From contig JAJFKW010000001.1 in assembly GCA_021773015.1 (NCBI GenBank), forward strand, positions 2,277,305-2,341,304: a stretch of DNA of 64,000 bases, given 5' to 3'. Below, piece after piece: positions 9,384 to 17,096 of the stretch. The DNA comes from Woeseia sp. (GTDB lineage Bacteria > Pseudomonadota > Gammaproteobacteria > Steroidobacterales > Woeseiaceae). The notes beneath the pieces were generated by a model, which made no database searches, was not told the origin of the DNA, and was given only the letters and a program-made list of their open reading frames with translations. The stretch's first letter is position 1. Each line of letters begins with the position of its first letter. The position numbers and the translations under genes are program-made.

Positions 9384-10115
9384 ATGCCACTAACAAAAAC
9401 CTGGGGTCCGCTAACATTGCAAAAAACGGAGATTCCCGATAACGACAGCACACTGTCTCTCAGCGACCGTGAGAAAGTCGCTGCAGTGAGCCAACTCGAC
9501 TGTTTTCCACCACCAGCCAGCATAACGGACTATGTTCGCCGCCAAGAAATTCGACCACAGCATAAGCGAGCGTCACTACAAGATATCGAAAAACATCGTC
9601 TCGGTCGTTTGCCGGTCTTGATGGGCGGACGTCAGCAGTCCGCTCGCAACACCCGTCGAATTATTCACAAGCGGCTAGAATTTACGGCGATGGACATAGA
9701 CTATGACAACGACGAATTTCGCAATCTGCGCCAGCATCACGACTGTTTCACCAGCACAATTTATCTTCGCGTTAAATATAGTGTCGCCGAGGTTAAAGCG
9801 ACCGCAAATGAGGATCTGCGGGTTGGAGACGAATCGTTCTCAGCTGGCGACGACATAGTGACCTACCGCGTGTTGCAACCAACACAGTACCGGTTTGAGG
9901 TGCATCACGTTTGGAGCTCTCGATGCTGTCCTGACAAGCCTGCGCACGAACGGGAAGCGGAGCATTCGAATTACGTATATCCAATCGAAGAAATTGAAGT
10001 GACTGCACCACGCATTCGACTTGACGATGGTCTTCGGTTTGAGGGCCGCTTCCGACTCGATCGTAGGAGCAACTACTCACCATTTCGGGATGACTATCTC
10101 GACGATGACGACTAG
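9384..10115 (+). CDS. Hypothetical cytoplasmic protein
   Basis: The ATG at 9384 has GGGG upstream and gives 243 aa; a TTG four codons earlier is in frame but less likely. There is no signal peptide or membrane segment. The middle is rich in Arg, His and Gln, the second half is beta-rich with several Asp/Glu pairs, and the C-terminus ends in an acidic DDYLDDDD tail. There is a Cys pair (SRCCPD) about residue 188. I do not recognise the family. It follows the metallo-beta-lactamase gene by 131 nt, with a stem-loop between, so it may be a separate transcription unit. Confidence 0.6.
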   Translation: MPLTKTWGPLTLQKTEIPDNDSTLSLSDREKVAAVSQLDCFPPPASITDYVRRQEIRPQHKRASLQDIEKHRLGRLPVLMGGRQQSARNTRRIIHKRLEFTAMDIDYDNDEFRNLRQHHDCFTSTIYLRVKYSVAEVKATANEDLRVGDESFSAGDDIVTYRVLQPTQYRFEVHHVWSSRCCPDKPAHEREAEHSNYVYPIEEIEVTAPRIRLDDGLRFEGRFRLDRRSNYSPFRDDYLDDDD

Positions 10116-10492
10116 CGTTTGTATTGGAACTAAACTGGCTGTATTGCCAGCGGCCTCAGTCAGCAAGAATAGCGACCTTGAACGGCCAGCGAATCCGTGC
10201 CTGAAAGTGTCAACCGCCGGGCTTTGAGGCTTTACGATCATCCGACGCACCAGCGGTTGTACACATCTGAGCCCGCACCCTTCCGAGGCTTCGTTTCGAC
10301 AACTTTTGGGGCGCTCCCAAACAAGTTGCATCTTCATTTCTGAGCAAAAATCTCTGTAAGCTAAGGATTGCGCGGCGAATGCCTGGTGTACTCGTTCAAG
10401 CGGACAAATTTGGTGCTGTTGTAAATCGTACCGCCACCCTTTCGCCGGTGGCTGTATGACAGAATCTATTCCCACTCGCAGCGAGAAAATAT
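10116..10492. other. 377-bp intergenic region with imperfect hairpin
   Basis: No convincing gene lies here; open frames that cross it overlap the flanking genes and have shadow-like composition. An imperfect hairpin at 10301-10327 pairs AACTTTTGGG with CCCAAACAAGTT around a GCGCT loop with a 2-nt bulge. It could end transcription of the upstream hypothetical gene. The promoter for the 10493 operon should lie at the right end. Confidence 0.35.
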
Positions 10493-11527
10493 ATGAATGC
10501 GTTGATTTATGAGAACACCGGTGGACCTGAGAGTTTGCAATACCGCAACGAAGCGGATCCGATACCTGGCGCTCGTGATGTCGTTGTCGATGTCGCCGCG
10601 ACGACAATCAATCACCTCGACGTCATCCAGCGCAATGGCTGGTTTGCGATGCCTGGCTTTTCTTTACCGCACATTTCAGGGATGGATGTTGTCGGCACGG
10701 TCACGCAGATTGGAGACGATGTCAGCCAAGTGTCGCTGGGCGATCGCGTTGTCGCGGATCCTTCACTCGCAAATGTTCCCGATGGTTCGAAGCTTGCCGG
10801 CATGGGCGATCGCTATGGCGAGCTCGGCATCATTGGCGCGACTGTTTCCGGAGGCTATGCGGAAAAGTGTCTGGTGCCAGAAACACACCTTCACGTAATT
10901 CCCGATGACATGTCATGGAACCAAGCGGTGGTATTTCCGACGGCATGGATGACAGCACACCATGCTTTATTCGACGTCGGTCAGCTGCAAGCAAATGAAG
11001 TGGTCATGATTCACGCTGCCGGCAGCGGCGTATCGATGGCCGGAATTCAGTGGGCAAAGCAGGCAGGCGCAACGGTGCTGGCAACAGCAGGTAGCGAGAA
11101 AAAGTGTGCGCAAGCGAAAGAGCTTGGTGCAGACCACACGTGCAACAATCGCACGACAGATATCGCGGCGTGGGCGCGCGAGAAAACCAGTGGTGCAGGC
11201 GTTGATATGGTGTTCGATCATGTCGGCGAAGCGCTGTGGGCAGCATCCCTTTTCTCACTCGCACCGCGAGGCCGGCTCGTTAATTGCGGCGGAACGTCGG
11301 GGAATGCACCGGTAATTCCGAATCTTGGTTATTACTATCACATGGGTCTGAAAATTCTCGGTTCAGATCCTTATCGACATGAAGAGTTTGCGCAAGCTTG
11401 GAAACAGTACTGCCGCGGCGATTTCCAACCCATGGTCGACAGTGCATTCCCGTTGCAAGAAGGTGCTGCTGCTCAGGAGAAATTACTAAGCGGAGACTTT
11501 TTCGGAAAAATCGTTTTGCAACCTTGA
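10493..11527 (+). CDS. NAD(P)H:quinone reductase-like MDR oxidoreductase
   Basis: This 344-aa protein is a medium-chain dehydrogenase/reductase. The N-terminal GroES-like part has the GMDVVGTVTQIGDDV and GDRVV motifs. The Rossmann part has VMIHAAGSGVSMAGIQWAK (about 165-183), the glycine-rich nucleotide loop, followed by VFDHVGEALW and FGKIVLQP at the end. The structural-zinc cysteine cluster of alcohol dehydrogenases is absent, which points to the zeta-crystallin/quinone oxidoreductase branch. It should reduce a quinone or enone with NADPH in the cytoplasm. It is the first gene of a tight three-gene operon, 10 nt ahead of a methyltransferase and followed by an amidohydrolase. Confidence 0.85.
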   Translation: MNALIYENTGGPESLQYRNEADPIPGARDVVVDVAATTINHLDVIQRNGWFAMPGFSLPHISGMDVVGTVTQIGDDVSQVSLGDRVVADPSLANVPDGSKLAGMGDRYGELGIIGATVSGGYAEKCLVPETHLHVIPDDMSWNQAVVFPTAWMTAHHALFDVGQLQANEVVMIHAAGSGVSMAGIQWAKQAGATVLATAGSEKKCAQAKELGADHTCNNRTTDIAAWAREKTSGAGVDMVFDHVGEALWAASLFSLAPRGRLVNCGGTSGNAPVIPNLGYYYHMGLKILGSDPYRHEEFAQAWKQYCRGDFQPMVDSAFPLQEGAAAQEKLLSGDFFGKIVLQP

Positions 11528-11537
11528 TGCTAACGCG

Positions 11538-12608
11538 ATGAGTGCAGACCCCCCGTATCCTGAGATTAAAAAGACGCACACTATGGCCCACACCGGCCGG
11601 CCGTGGAGAGACTACAAGCCGCCACCGGCCGCAGCCGTTTGGTCGGTCATACAGGCTGGCAATACTTATTGGATGCTAGTGGCTGCCCTCGACCTTGGCA
11701 TTTTTGACGCGCTCGCAACTGAGGACGCACAAACGGCAGTTTCACTCGCAAACCAGCTCGATGTCTCCGCCCCACACTTGCAACATCTTCTCGATTCAAT
11801 GGTCACTCTCGGTTTTCTCGATCAGCTGAAAGATCACTACGAATTAACGGAGACCGCAGAACGATATTTGTGCAGCAGCGGTGCTGCACCCATGACAGAC
11901 CTCGTGCGCATATCACCGGGCCCATTGGAAAACTGGACCCATCTTGCAGAGACGATTCGCAATGGCGAGGTCAATACACCGATCGAAAATGACATTCGCG
12001 GCTTCTACGGACCACTCGTGCAGGCGACGTTTCCAACGCAATTTCGCGTAGCAAGTCGCCTCGGACTAAAGCTCGGTTGGGCGCGCCAAAGAGACTATCG
12101 CGTACTGGACTTGGGTGCTGGCTGCGCACCTTGGGCGATCGCAATATTACAGCAGGTGGCCGGCTCGACTGCCGTGATCAACGACTTCGAAGAGATCGTC
12201 GGCCTCACGGAATCGAGTATCGAAGAACACGAAATGTCGGCGCGCTGCGAATTTCGTGCGGGCAACTTTCATGAGATCGAGATCGAAACCGGCGCCTATG
12301 ATGTTGTGGTTCTCGGGCACGTGTGCCGTACCGAAGGCGCCGCACTTGCAAAAAGTTTGATTGGACGCGCAGTAGCGGCCTTGAAACCGGGCGGCAAACT
12401 CTTGGTTGCCGACTACTTTGCAGATAACGACCGCAAAATGAATCCATTCGGCGTACAAATGGGCATGACGATGCTCGCCAATACCGAGAAAGGCGGGACG
12501 CTGACGCATAAACAAATGCACGGCTGGCTGGTGGACGAACCGCTTGAGGCCATTCGACTGTTGGAACCCATTGGATTCAACCTGGTTTATGTTGCAACTC
12601 GACTATAG
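11538..12608 (+). CDS. SAM-dependent class I methyltransferase with N-terminal winged-helix dimerisation domain
   Basis: The 356-aa protein has an N-terminal helical/winged-helix domain (about 30-115) resembling the dimerisation domain of plant-type and polyketide O-methyltransferases. Its FDALATEDAQTAVSLANQL segment is typical of that domain. The Rossmann SAM domain follows: motif I VLDLGAGCAPWAIAI (about 192-206), acidic loop INDFEE, and post-I VVLGHVCRTEG. The motif-III-like LKPGGKLLVADYF is near 280. It probably methylates a small molecule. A second possible start is 15 codons downstream. It sits between an MDR reductase and an amidohydrolase in one operon; the substrate is unknown. Confidence 0.83.
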   Translation: MSADPPYPEIKKTHTMAHTGRPWRDYKPPPAAAVWSVIQAGNTYWMLVAALDLGIFDALATEDAQTAVSLANQLDVSAPHLQHLLDSMVTLGFLDQLKDHYELTETAERYLCSSGAAPMTDLVRISPGPLENWTHLAETIRNGEVNTPIENDIRGFYGPLVQATFPTQFRVASRLGLKLGWARQRDYRVLDLGAGCAPWAIAILQQVAGSTAVINDFEEIVGLTESSIEEHEMSARCEFRAGNFHEIEIETGAYDVVVLGHVCRTEGAALAKSLIGRAVAALKPGGKLLVADYFADNDRKMNPFGVQMGMTMLANTEKGGTLTHKQMHGWLVDEPLEAIRLLEPIGFNLVYVATRL

Positions 12609-12626
12609 AAGATGAGGTAAATCGGA

Positions 12627-14027
12627 ATGCAGGACGTTGCACAGCACGAAATCGATGTATTGATTGACGCTTGGTATGTCGTAACGATGAATGAAACGCG
12701 CGACATTATTCATCGCGGCTCCATCGCCGTCGATAAAGATCGCATCGTCGATGTTGGCAAGACTGTCGATCTTGAACGTCGTTACGTTGCACGCCAACGA
12801 CTAGGTGGTGATCGTTTCGTAGCAACGCCCGGGCTGATCAATACGCATATCCACATCACCGGCGAACCGATTACCCGTGGTTACGTGCCAGACGATACGC
12901 CATTCGAAGAAAATGTCTTTCAATGGTTGTGCACGCTTTACTCGGTCGCCAACGCGGAAGAAGAAAAAGTATCCGGCCAACTTGCAGCTGTGGAAATGCT
13001 GCGTTCGGGCACAACCAGTTTTCTGGAAGCCGGCACGATCAACTTCTTAGACGAAGTAATTGAGGGCTTAGTCGATGTCGGCATCCGTGGTCGCGTTGGT
13101 CGCTGGGTCTGGGACCTGCCGCCGGAACCATCGGTCTACCGGCAAAGCACGGATCAGGCAATTGCAAACCTGCAGCATCAATTGGAGAACCACAAGTCTC
13201 ATGGCGATGGCCGAATCGCAGCCTGGAGCATTCTTGTCGGCCACACCACCTGCAGCGATCCGCTTTGGAAAGCGGCGAAGGCATTAGCCGACGAGCACAA
13301 TGTCGGCCTTGGGTTTCACATGTCCCCGGCAACGATGGACCCCGATGGATTCATCGCGGAATTCGGTCAACGTCCGATGCATCATCTTGCAGAGTTAGGC
13401 GTACTCGATAGCAAAGCGGCACTAACCCACTGCGTACACGTCGACGAGCAAGAGATCGCGATAATGGCGAAAGCGAAAGTCAACGTAGCGCACTGTCCTA
13501 CGACCGCGCTGAAAGTCGCTTACGGCATAACGCAGGTAGGCAAGTTCCCGGAGATGGTACAGCAAGGTATCAACGTATCCATCGGTACTGATGGCAACAA
13601 TGCGTCGAACTACTCCGATCTGATGCGCGCAACTTATTTGGTAGCAGGGTTATTCAAAGATGCGCGCACCGACCCACAGATGTTTCCTGCCGAGATGGCT
13701 TTCGAAATGGCAACTATTGGCGGTGCTCGAACGTTGTTAATGGAAGACGAACTCGGCTCGCTTGAGCCAGGAAAGAAAGCGGATGTTGTACTTCACGACA
13801 CAGATCGACCTGAATGGCGACCGCTACTGAACACAATGAATCAGTTGGTTTGGTCGGCGGATGGTCGCGGCGTACATACCGTAGTAGTAGACGGCAAGGT
13901 CGTGGTCGAGGATTACCGATGTACAACTATTGACGAAGATGAATTGTGGGCGAATGCGCAAACGATGGGAGAGGCGATTGCCGCTCGTTCTGGGTTGCCG
14001 GACAAGGCAAAGTTTCCGATGTTATAG
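12627..14027 (+). CDS. TRZ/ATZ-type amidohydrolase (deaminase/chlorohydrolase family), paralogue 1
   Basis: This 466-aa enzyme belongs to the amidohydrolase superfamily. Metal-site residues are readable: HIH (74, 76) in PGLINTHIHITG, His231 in GFHMSP, His268/His271 in LTHCVH and Asp322 in IGTDGNN. The C-terminal LGSLEPGKKADVV motif is the hallmark of the cytosine-deaminase/TrzA/AtzB group, which releases ammonia or chloride from heterocycles. A GAGG ribosome site precedes the start. It is clearly related to the 466-aa gene at 35116-36516, with shared HDTDRPEW and GRVHTV-like segments. Creatinine- or guanine-type deamination is possible but not shown. Confidence 0.88.
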   Translation: MQDVAQHEIDVLIDAWYVVTMNETRDIIHRGSIAVDKDRIVDVGKTVDLERRYVARQRLGGDRFVATPGLINTHIHITGEPITRGYVPDDTPFEENVFQWLCTLYSVANAEEEKVSGQLAAVEMLRSGTTSFLEAGTINFLDEVIEGLVDVGIRGRVGRWVWDLPPEPSVYRQSTDQAIANLQHQLENHKSHGDGRIAAWSILVGHTTCSDPLWKAAKALADEHNVGLGFHMSPATMDPDGFIAEFGQRPMHHLAELGVLDSKAALTHCVHVDEQEIAIMAKAKVNVAHCPTTALKVAYGITQVGKFPEMVQQGINVSIGTDGNNASNYSDLMRATYLVAGLFKDARTDPQMFPAEMAFEMATIGGARTLLMEDELGSLEPGKKADVVLHDTDRPEWRPLLNTMNQLVWSADGRGVHTVVVDGKVVVEDYRCTTIDEDELWANAQTMGEAIAARSGLPDKAKFPML

Positions 14028-14411
14028 GTTTTTGTTTCCAGAGACTCAGTTTGGGGCTCAGCGAGGTACGATACTTTGTCGCCGGAGCGTCGCTTCGGCG
14101 TTGCGAGATCGACGAGCAACGCACGCACTCAGCACTGGGGTATCACAGTCCCATGCAACACGAGAAACAGGCTGGAGTCGCTTAATTGCGTGTCCGCGAA
14201 CGTCTTGCTATCTCACCTGACAGCTTTTCCCGTACGCGTGAAAATCGGTTCGACCCTTTTACCGCGCGTTGGACAATGTGTATCGGTGTATTGAGCAGAA
14301 AAAGTCGGCGGTGACGGGGTATTTGTTCAATGTAGTGACAAAATGCTCTCGTGAGAAGTCATCGAAAATCGCCTTTTAGTTAGAAAATAAACTTGACACA
14401 ATTTTCCTGAA
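14028..14411. other. Intergenic region with IS remnant
   Basis: This 384-bp gap lies between two convergent genes. Its left half carries a degenerate IS3-type transposase tail (14102-14185) with an imperfect 7-bp stem-loop over its left edge (GCGTTGC at 14098-14104 with GCAACGC at 14116-14122). The right half is AT-rich near 14380-14400. I see no intact gene. Confidence 0.5.
14102..14185 (+). pseudogene. C-terminal remnant of an IS3-family transposase (OrfB)
   Basis: Reading from 14102, the frame encodes EQRTHSALGYHSPMQHE and stops at 14185. The core RTHSALGYHSP is the conserved end of the IS3-family integrase domain, usually written RPHSALGYLSP. Upstream of about 14100 the same frame no longer resembles a transposase, so only about 28 codons survive. 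The sequence TGTCCGCGAA just after the stop (14190s) may be the old terminal inverted repeat. It marks a past insertion and deletion event downstream of the amidohydrolase operon. Confidence 0.65.
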
Positions 14412-14421
14412 TTAGTGATAG
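14393..14421 (+). promoter_or_regulatory. Sigma70-like promoter antisense to the small lipoprotein gene
   Basis: TTGACA (14393-14398) is followed after exactly 17 bp by TGATAG (14416-14421). On the plus strand this would transcribe antisense across the lipoprotein gene. The -35 box is perfect and the -10 box is moderate. It may be a chance match. Confidence 0.3.
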
Positions 14422-14867
14422 CAATTGTCCGGGCGGTGAACCCGCGCATCAGATGCTAGTTTCACGTACTCCACATTAATTACTTTGGAGTCTTGAAGAG
14501 TTCCGATTACAACCGCAGGGCCCGATAGGCACCGTTTCATACGCTCAACGTCGACGTTGTCAGATTCAAACTTCAGAGCAACTCGAAACTTGCCTACTTT
14601 CCGCTCGGCAGAGTTTTCCATCGTCGCGCCTAGAAAGTATTCCTGATTCGTTGTAGCTATCAGCACGCCCTTAAGAACTACGGCATCGCCAATTCTGTCG
14701 TCGTAATTGGATGCCAACTCTTTGACAGTCATAAACGCTGGAGCCGGAACGCTAGTGCGATGCGAAGCACCACCGCACCCAATCAAGAGACTCCCAACAA
14801 CTGCAACTGCAACTGCAACTGCAACTGCAACTGCTAACAGCCTGCGCCAGTGATCGTATTTATACAT
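14412..14867 (-). CDS. Small lipoprotein with OB-fold-like domain and repeat-encoded signal peptide
   Basis: The 151-aa protein starts behind a GGAGG site. Residues 12-23 are an Ala-Val repeat forming the hydrophobic core of the signal peptide, followed by lipobox LLIGC (Cys31). The mature domain (about 45-145) has a beta-strand pattern (VVLKGVL, FRVALKF, AVVIGTL) that resembles the tRNA_anti-like/OB-fold family; this is a judgement from pattern only. The Ala-Val stretch is encoded by a GCAACT tandem hexamer. It is probably anchored to the outer or inner membrane. Function is unknown, and it has no obvious operon partner. Confidence 0.65.
   Translation of the reverse strand: MYKYDHWRRLLAVAVAVAVAVAVVGSLLIGCGGASHRTSVPAPAFMTVKELASNYDDRIGDAVVLKGVLIATTNQEYFLGATMENSAERKVGKFRVALKFESDNVDVERMKRCLSGPAVVIGTLQDSKVINVEYVKLASDARVHRPDNCYH
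14798..14834. repeat. GCAACT hexamer microsatellite
   Basis: Five complete GCAACT units (14803-14832) with partial units at both ends form a perfect tandem repeat. It lies inside the lipoprotein signal-peptide coding region, where each unit adds one Val-Ala pair without changing frame. Confidence 0.9.
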
Positions 14868-14977
14868 GTCCCTTTACCTCCCTCTTCGCCGGTTATGCGA
14901 AATGTCTCGACGATTTGTACTCTTTCAAATCCGCCGCGGTTCCTGCCTACAGTTGAAGTCGACACGAATTTGGGCGG

Positions 14978-16528
14978 CTATTCGTCTCCGTAATGCTGCT
15001 TCAGTATCGCCAATTTTGCGTGCAGATCCTCCTGTACTTTCGCAAATTCTGCTAATCCATAAAGATTTTTTTGTTCGCGTGTGTCCGTCTGCAGGTCATA
15101 CAACTCCCAATGTTCCGACTCGCCTGCGAAGCTAATGAGCTTGTAACGTTTAGTGCGAATTCCCGAATGCGGTCTAACCCTATGCCAACCGCCTTCGGTA
15201 CCGTAGTAGCGGTAATAGACGCTATCTCGTAGCACAGCTGTCGGCCTTTCACGAAGCCATGGAAGCAGCGACAAACCCTGCATGTCATCGGGTACAGAAA
15301 CTCCAGCGAAACTCAGTAAGGTTGGCGCAAAATCAATGTTTTGCACAAGCTCCGTAACCTCAAGGCCGTCTTTTACCGAAGCCGGATACCGCAATAGCAA
15401 GGGCGTGCGCATCGACGGTTCATACATGAATCGCTTGTCGTACCAACCGTGCTCGCCAAGGTAAAAGCCCTGATCAGAGGTGTAAACAACAATAGTATTT
15501 TCCCGCAGGCCGTTCTCGTCCAGGTAATCCAGAATACGGCCAACATTTTCATCCAGCACCTTCACGGTTGCATGATAGTCGTGCAGGTAGCGCTGATATT
15601 TCCATTCTGACAACGCTTCCGGGTTGTCCTTTATCGTCTGATACTTGGCATTTACAGCACTATAGAATGCATCCCAGCGTAACTTCTGATCCGACGTCAA
15701 ACGAGCGTAGTCGGATACCCATGCAGATATTGCTTGTTCGCGCCCCGCGTCGATTCCGCGTGCTCCGCCGGTGCCGGTTTCAGATTCGTATTCGCCTGGC
15801 TGCATCTTCATGTCGAACGACAAAAACATATCCGCGATCAACATATCGGCTTCTTTCGCCGCGGGTCGTCCGGCAAACGTGTCGGCGAAATCTGCTGGTA
15901 GCGGATAATCCTCCACTATCGCAAGATCAAGGTCGTCGGCTCGCGGCATCCAATTTCGATGCGGCGCTTTATGGTGATAGAGCATCATGAAGGGTTTGCT
16001 CTTGTCGCGATTTTGCAGCGTCTCGATGGCGATGTCGGTGATTTTGTCTGTCACATAATCGCCATCGTATTGGACAACACCGCGTGGAGTGCTAAATCGC
16101 GGACTATAATATTCGCCCTGCCCAATTAGCACTTGCCACTCACCGAAACCCAGCGGATCTGATTTTAGATGCCACTTACCAATGACAGAGGTCTCGTAGC
16201 CGGCCTCTTGTAACATGCGCGGAAATGTCGGCTGCGATCCATCAAAGACCTGTCCGTTGTCGGTTACGCCATTTAGGTGAGAGAACTTGCCTGTCAATAA
16301 CACGGCTCTAGACGGAGAACAGATTGAATTTGTCACGAACGCATTGCGAAAAAGCGCGCCTTCGGCTGCGATTCTGTCGATGTTCGGTGTTTCGATCAGG
16401 CTGCCTCCGTAGGCGCTGATCGCACGCACAGCATGATCGTCTGCCATGATAAATAGAATGTTTGGGCGCTGGGGACTGTCGGAGCACGAGCCCGTGAATA
16501 ACAGGCTCACCAACAAAATCAAAATCAT
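14978..16528 (-). CDS. Type I sulfatase (arylsulfatase family) lipoprotein
   Basis: The frame is open far upstream, but only the ATG at 16528 gives a sensible N-terminus: a hydrophobic signal with lipobox FTGSC (Cys15). This gives 516 aa. The sulfatase signature CSPSR (Cys70, to be converted to formylglycine by a maturase not seen here) and the calcium ligands in IMADDH (Asp30/31) are present. A later VYTSDQGFYLGEHGWYDK motif supports type I sulfatase. It would remove sulfate from an organic sulfate ester in the periplasm. It is the last gene of a TonB receptor-VOC-sulfatase operon, which suggests uptake and processing of a sulfated compound. Confidence 0.88.
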   Translation of the reverse strand: MILILLVSLLFTGSCSDSPQRPNILFIMADDHAVRAISAYGGSLIETPNIDRIAAEGALFRNAFVTNSICSPSRAVLLTGKFSHLNGVTDNGQVFDGSQPTFPRMLQEAGYETSVIGKWHLKSDPLGFGEWQVLIGQGEYYSPRFSTPRGVVQYDGDYVTDKITDIAIETLQNRDKSKPFMMLYHHKAPHRNWMPRADDLDLAIVEDYPLPADFADTFAGRPAAKEADMLIADMFLSFDMKMQPGEYESETGTGGARGIDAGREQAISAWVSDYARLTSDQKLRWDAFYSAVNAKYQTIKDNPEALSEWKYQRYLHDYHATVKVLDENVGRILDYLDENGLRENTIVVYTSDQGFYLGEHGWYDKRFMYEPSMRTPLLLRYPASVKDGLEVTELVQNIDFAPTLLSFAGVSVPDDMQGLSLLPWLRERPTAVLRDSVYYRYYGTEGGWHRVRPHSGIRTKRYKLISFAGESEHWELYDLQTDTREQKNLYGLAEFAKVQEDLHAKLAILKQHYGDE

Positions 16529-16559
16529 CCGCACGGAGTAGCTTCCGTAATGTGTCGCT

Positions 16560-17051
16560 CTAACTTGCAGCGCTGCCCCACACTTCCTTGGCTTTTTCAT
16601 AGACGCCCTGATCGTAGGAAAACTCAACGACGTTTCCTTCGGGATCGCGCAAGAAACAAATATAGCCGATGCGCTTTGGCATTTGCTGCGGACCCAGAAT
16701 GAGGCAATCGCCTTCCTTTGCTCGTGCCGCCATCGCATCGACAGTTTCTTTATCGGGGACTTCTATTCCGATATGTGCAAACGGTCCTAGGACTGGGTGC
16801 TGCACCGGCGCAAACGGATCATGGCCTTCGAAAAATTGCGCCAGCACTAGTATGAAAGGGCTATCACCCTGACTCTTATCGCCCAGCCAAGCACCGTACC
16901 CATCCTCATCCTCTTCCTTAAACAAGAGGGTCAGGTGGGTGAATTCCTCATACCAGGCAATAACTTTATCAATGTCTTTGACGTGTAACGCGAGATGCGT
17001 CCACGTCGCCTGTTTCGGACGGATCCCATGATTTGCTTGCTCGCTGCTCAT
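16560..17051 (-). CDS. VOC (glyoxalase/dioxygenase superfamily) protein
   Basis: This 163-aa protein fits a single two-module VOC fold. It has WTHLALHVKDIDKVIAWYEEFT at the N-terminus and HIGIEVPDKETV in the middle. FLRDPEGNVVEFSYDQG ends the domain, with the metal-ligand positions His and Glu in place. Members include glyoxalase I, extradiol dioxygenases and resistance proteins. The substrate cannot be told. It lies 45 nt after the TonB receptor and 31 nt before the sulfatase on the same strand. Confidence 0.82.
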   Translation of the reverse strand: MSSEQANHGIRPKQATWTHLALHVKDIDKVIAWYEEFTHLTLLFKEEDEDGYGAWLGDKSQGDSPFILVLAQFFEGHDPFAPVQHPVLGPFAHIGIEVPDKETVDAMAARAKEGDCLILGPQQMPKRIGYICFLRDPEGNVVEFSYDQGVYEKAKEVWGSAAS

Positions 17052-17096
17052 TCGCTCACCCTCTTTACGATCGCTTTTTCTCTTGTCGAAACCGCA

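Noticed and set aside
10077-10607. A 176-aa minus-strand frame covering the 10.1-10.5 kb gap
   Set aside because: It overlaps the ends of two supported plus-strand genes, is rich in Arg/Gln/Ser and has no ribosome site or domain.
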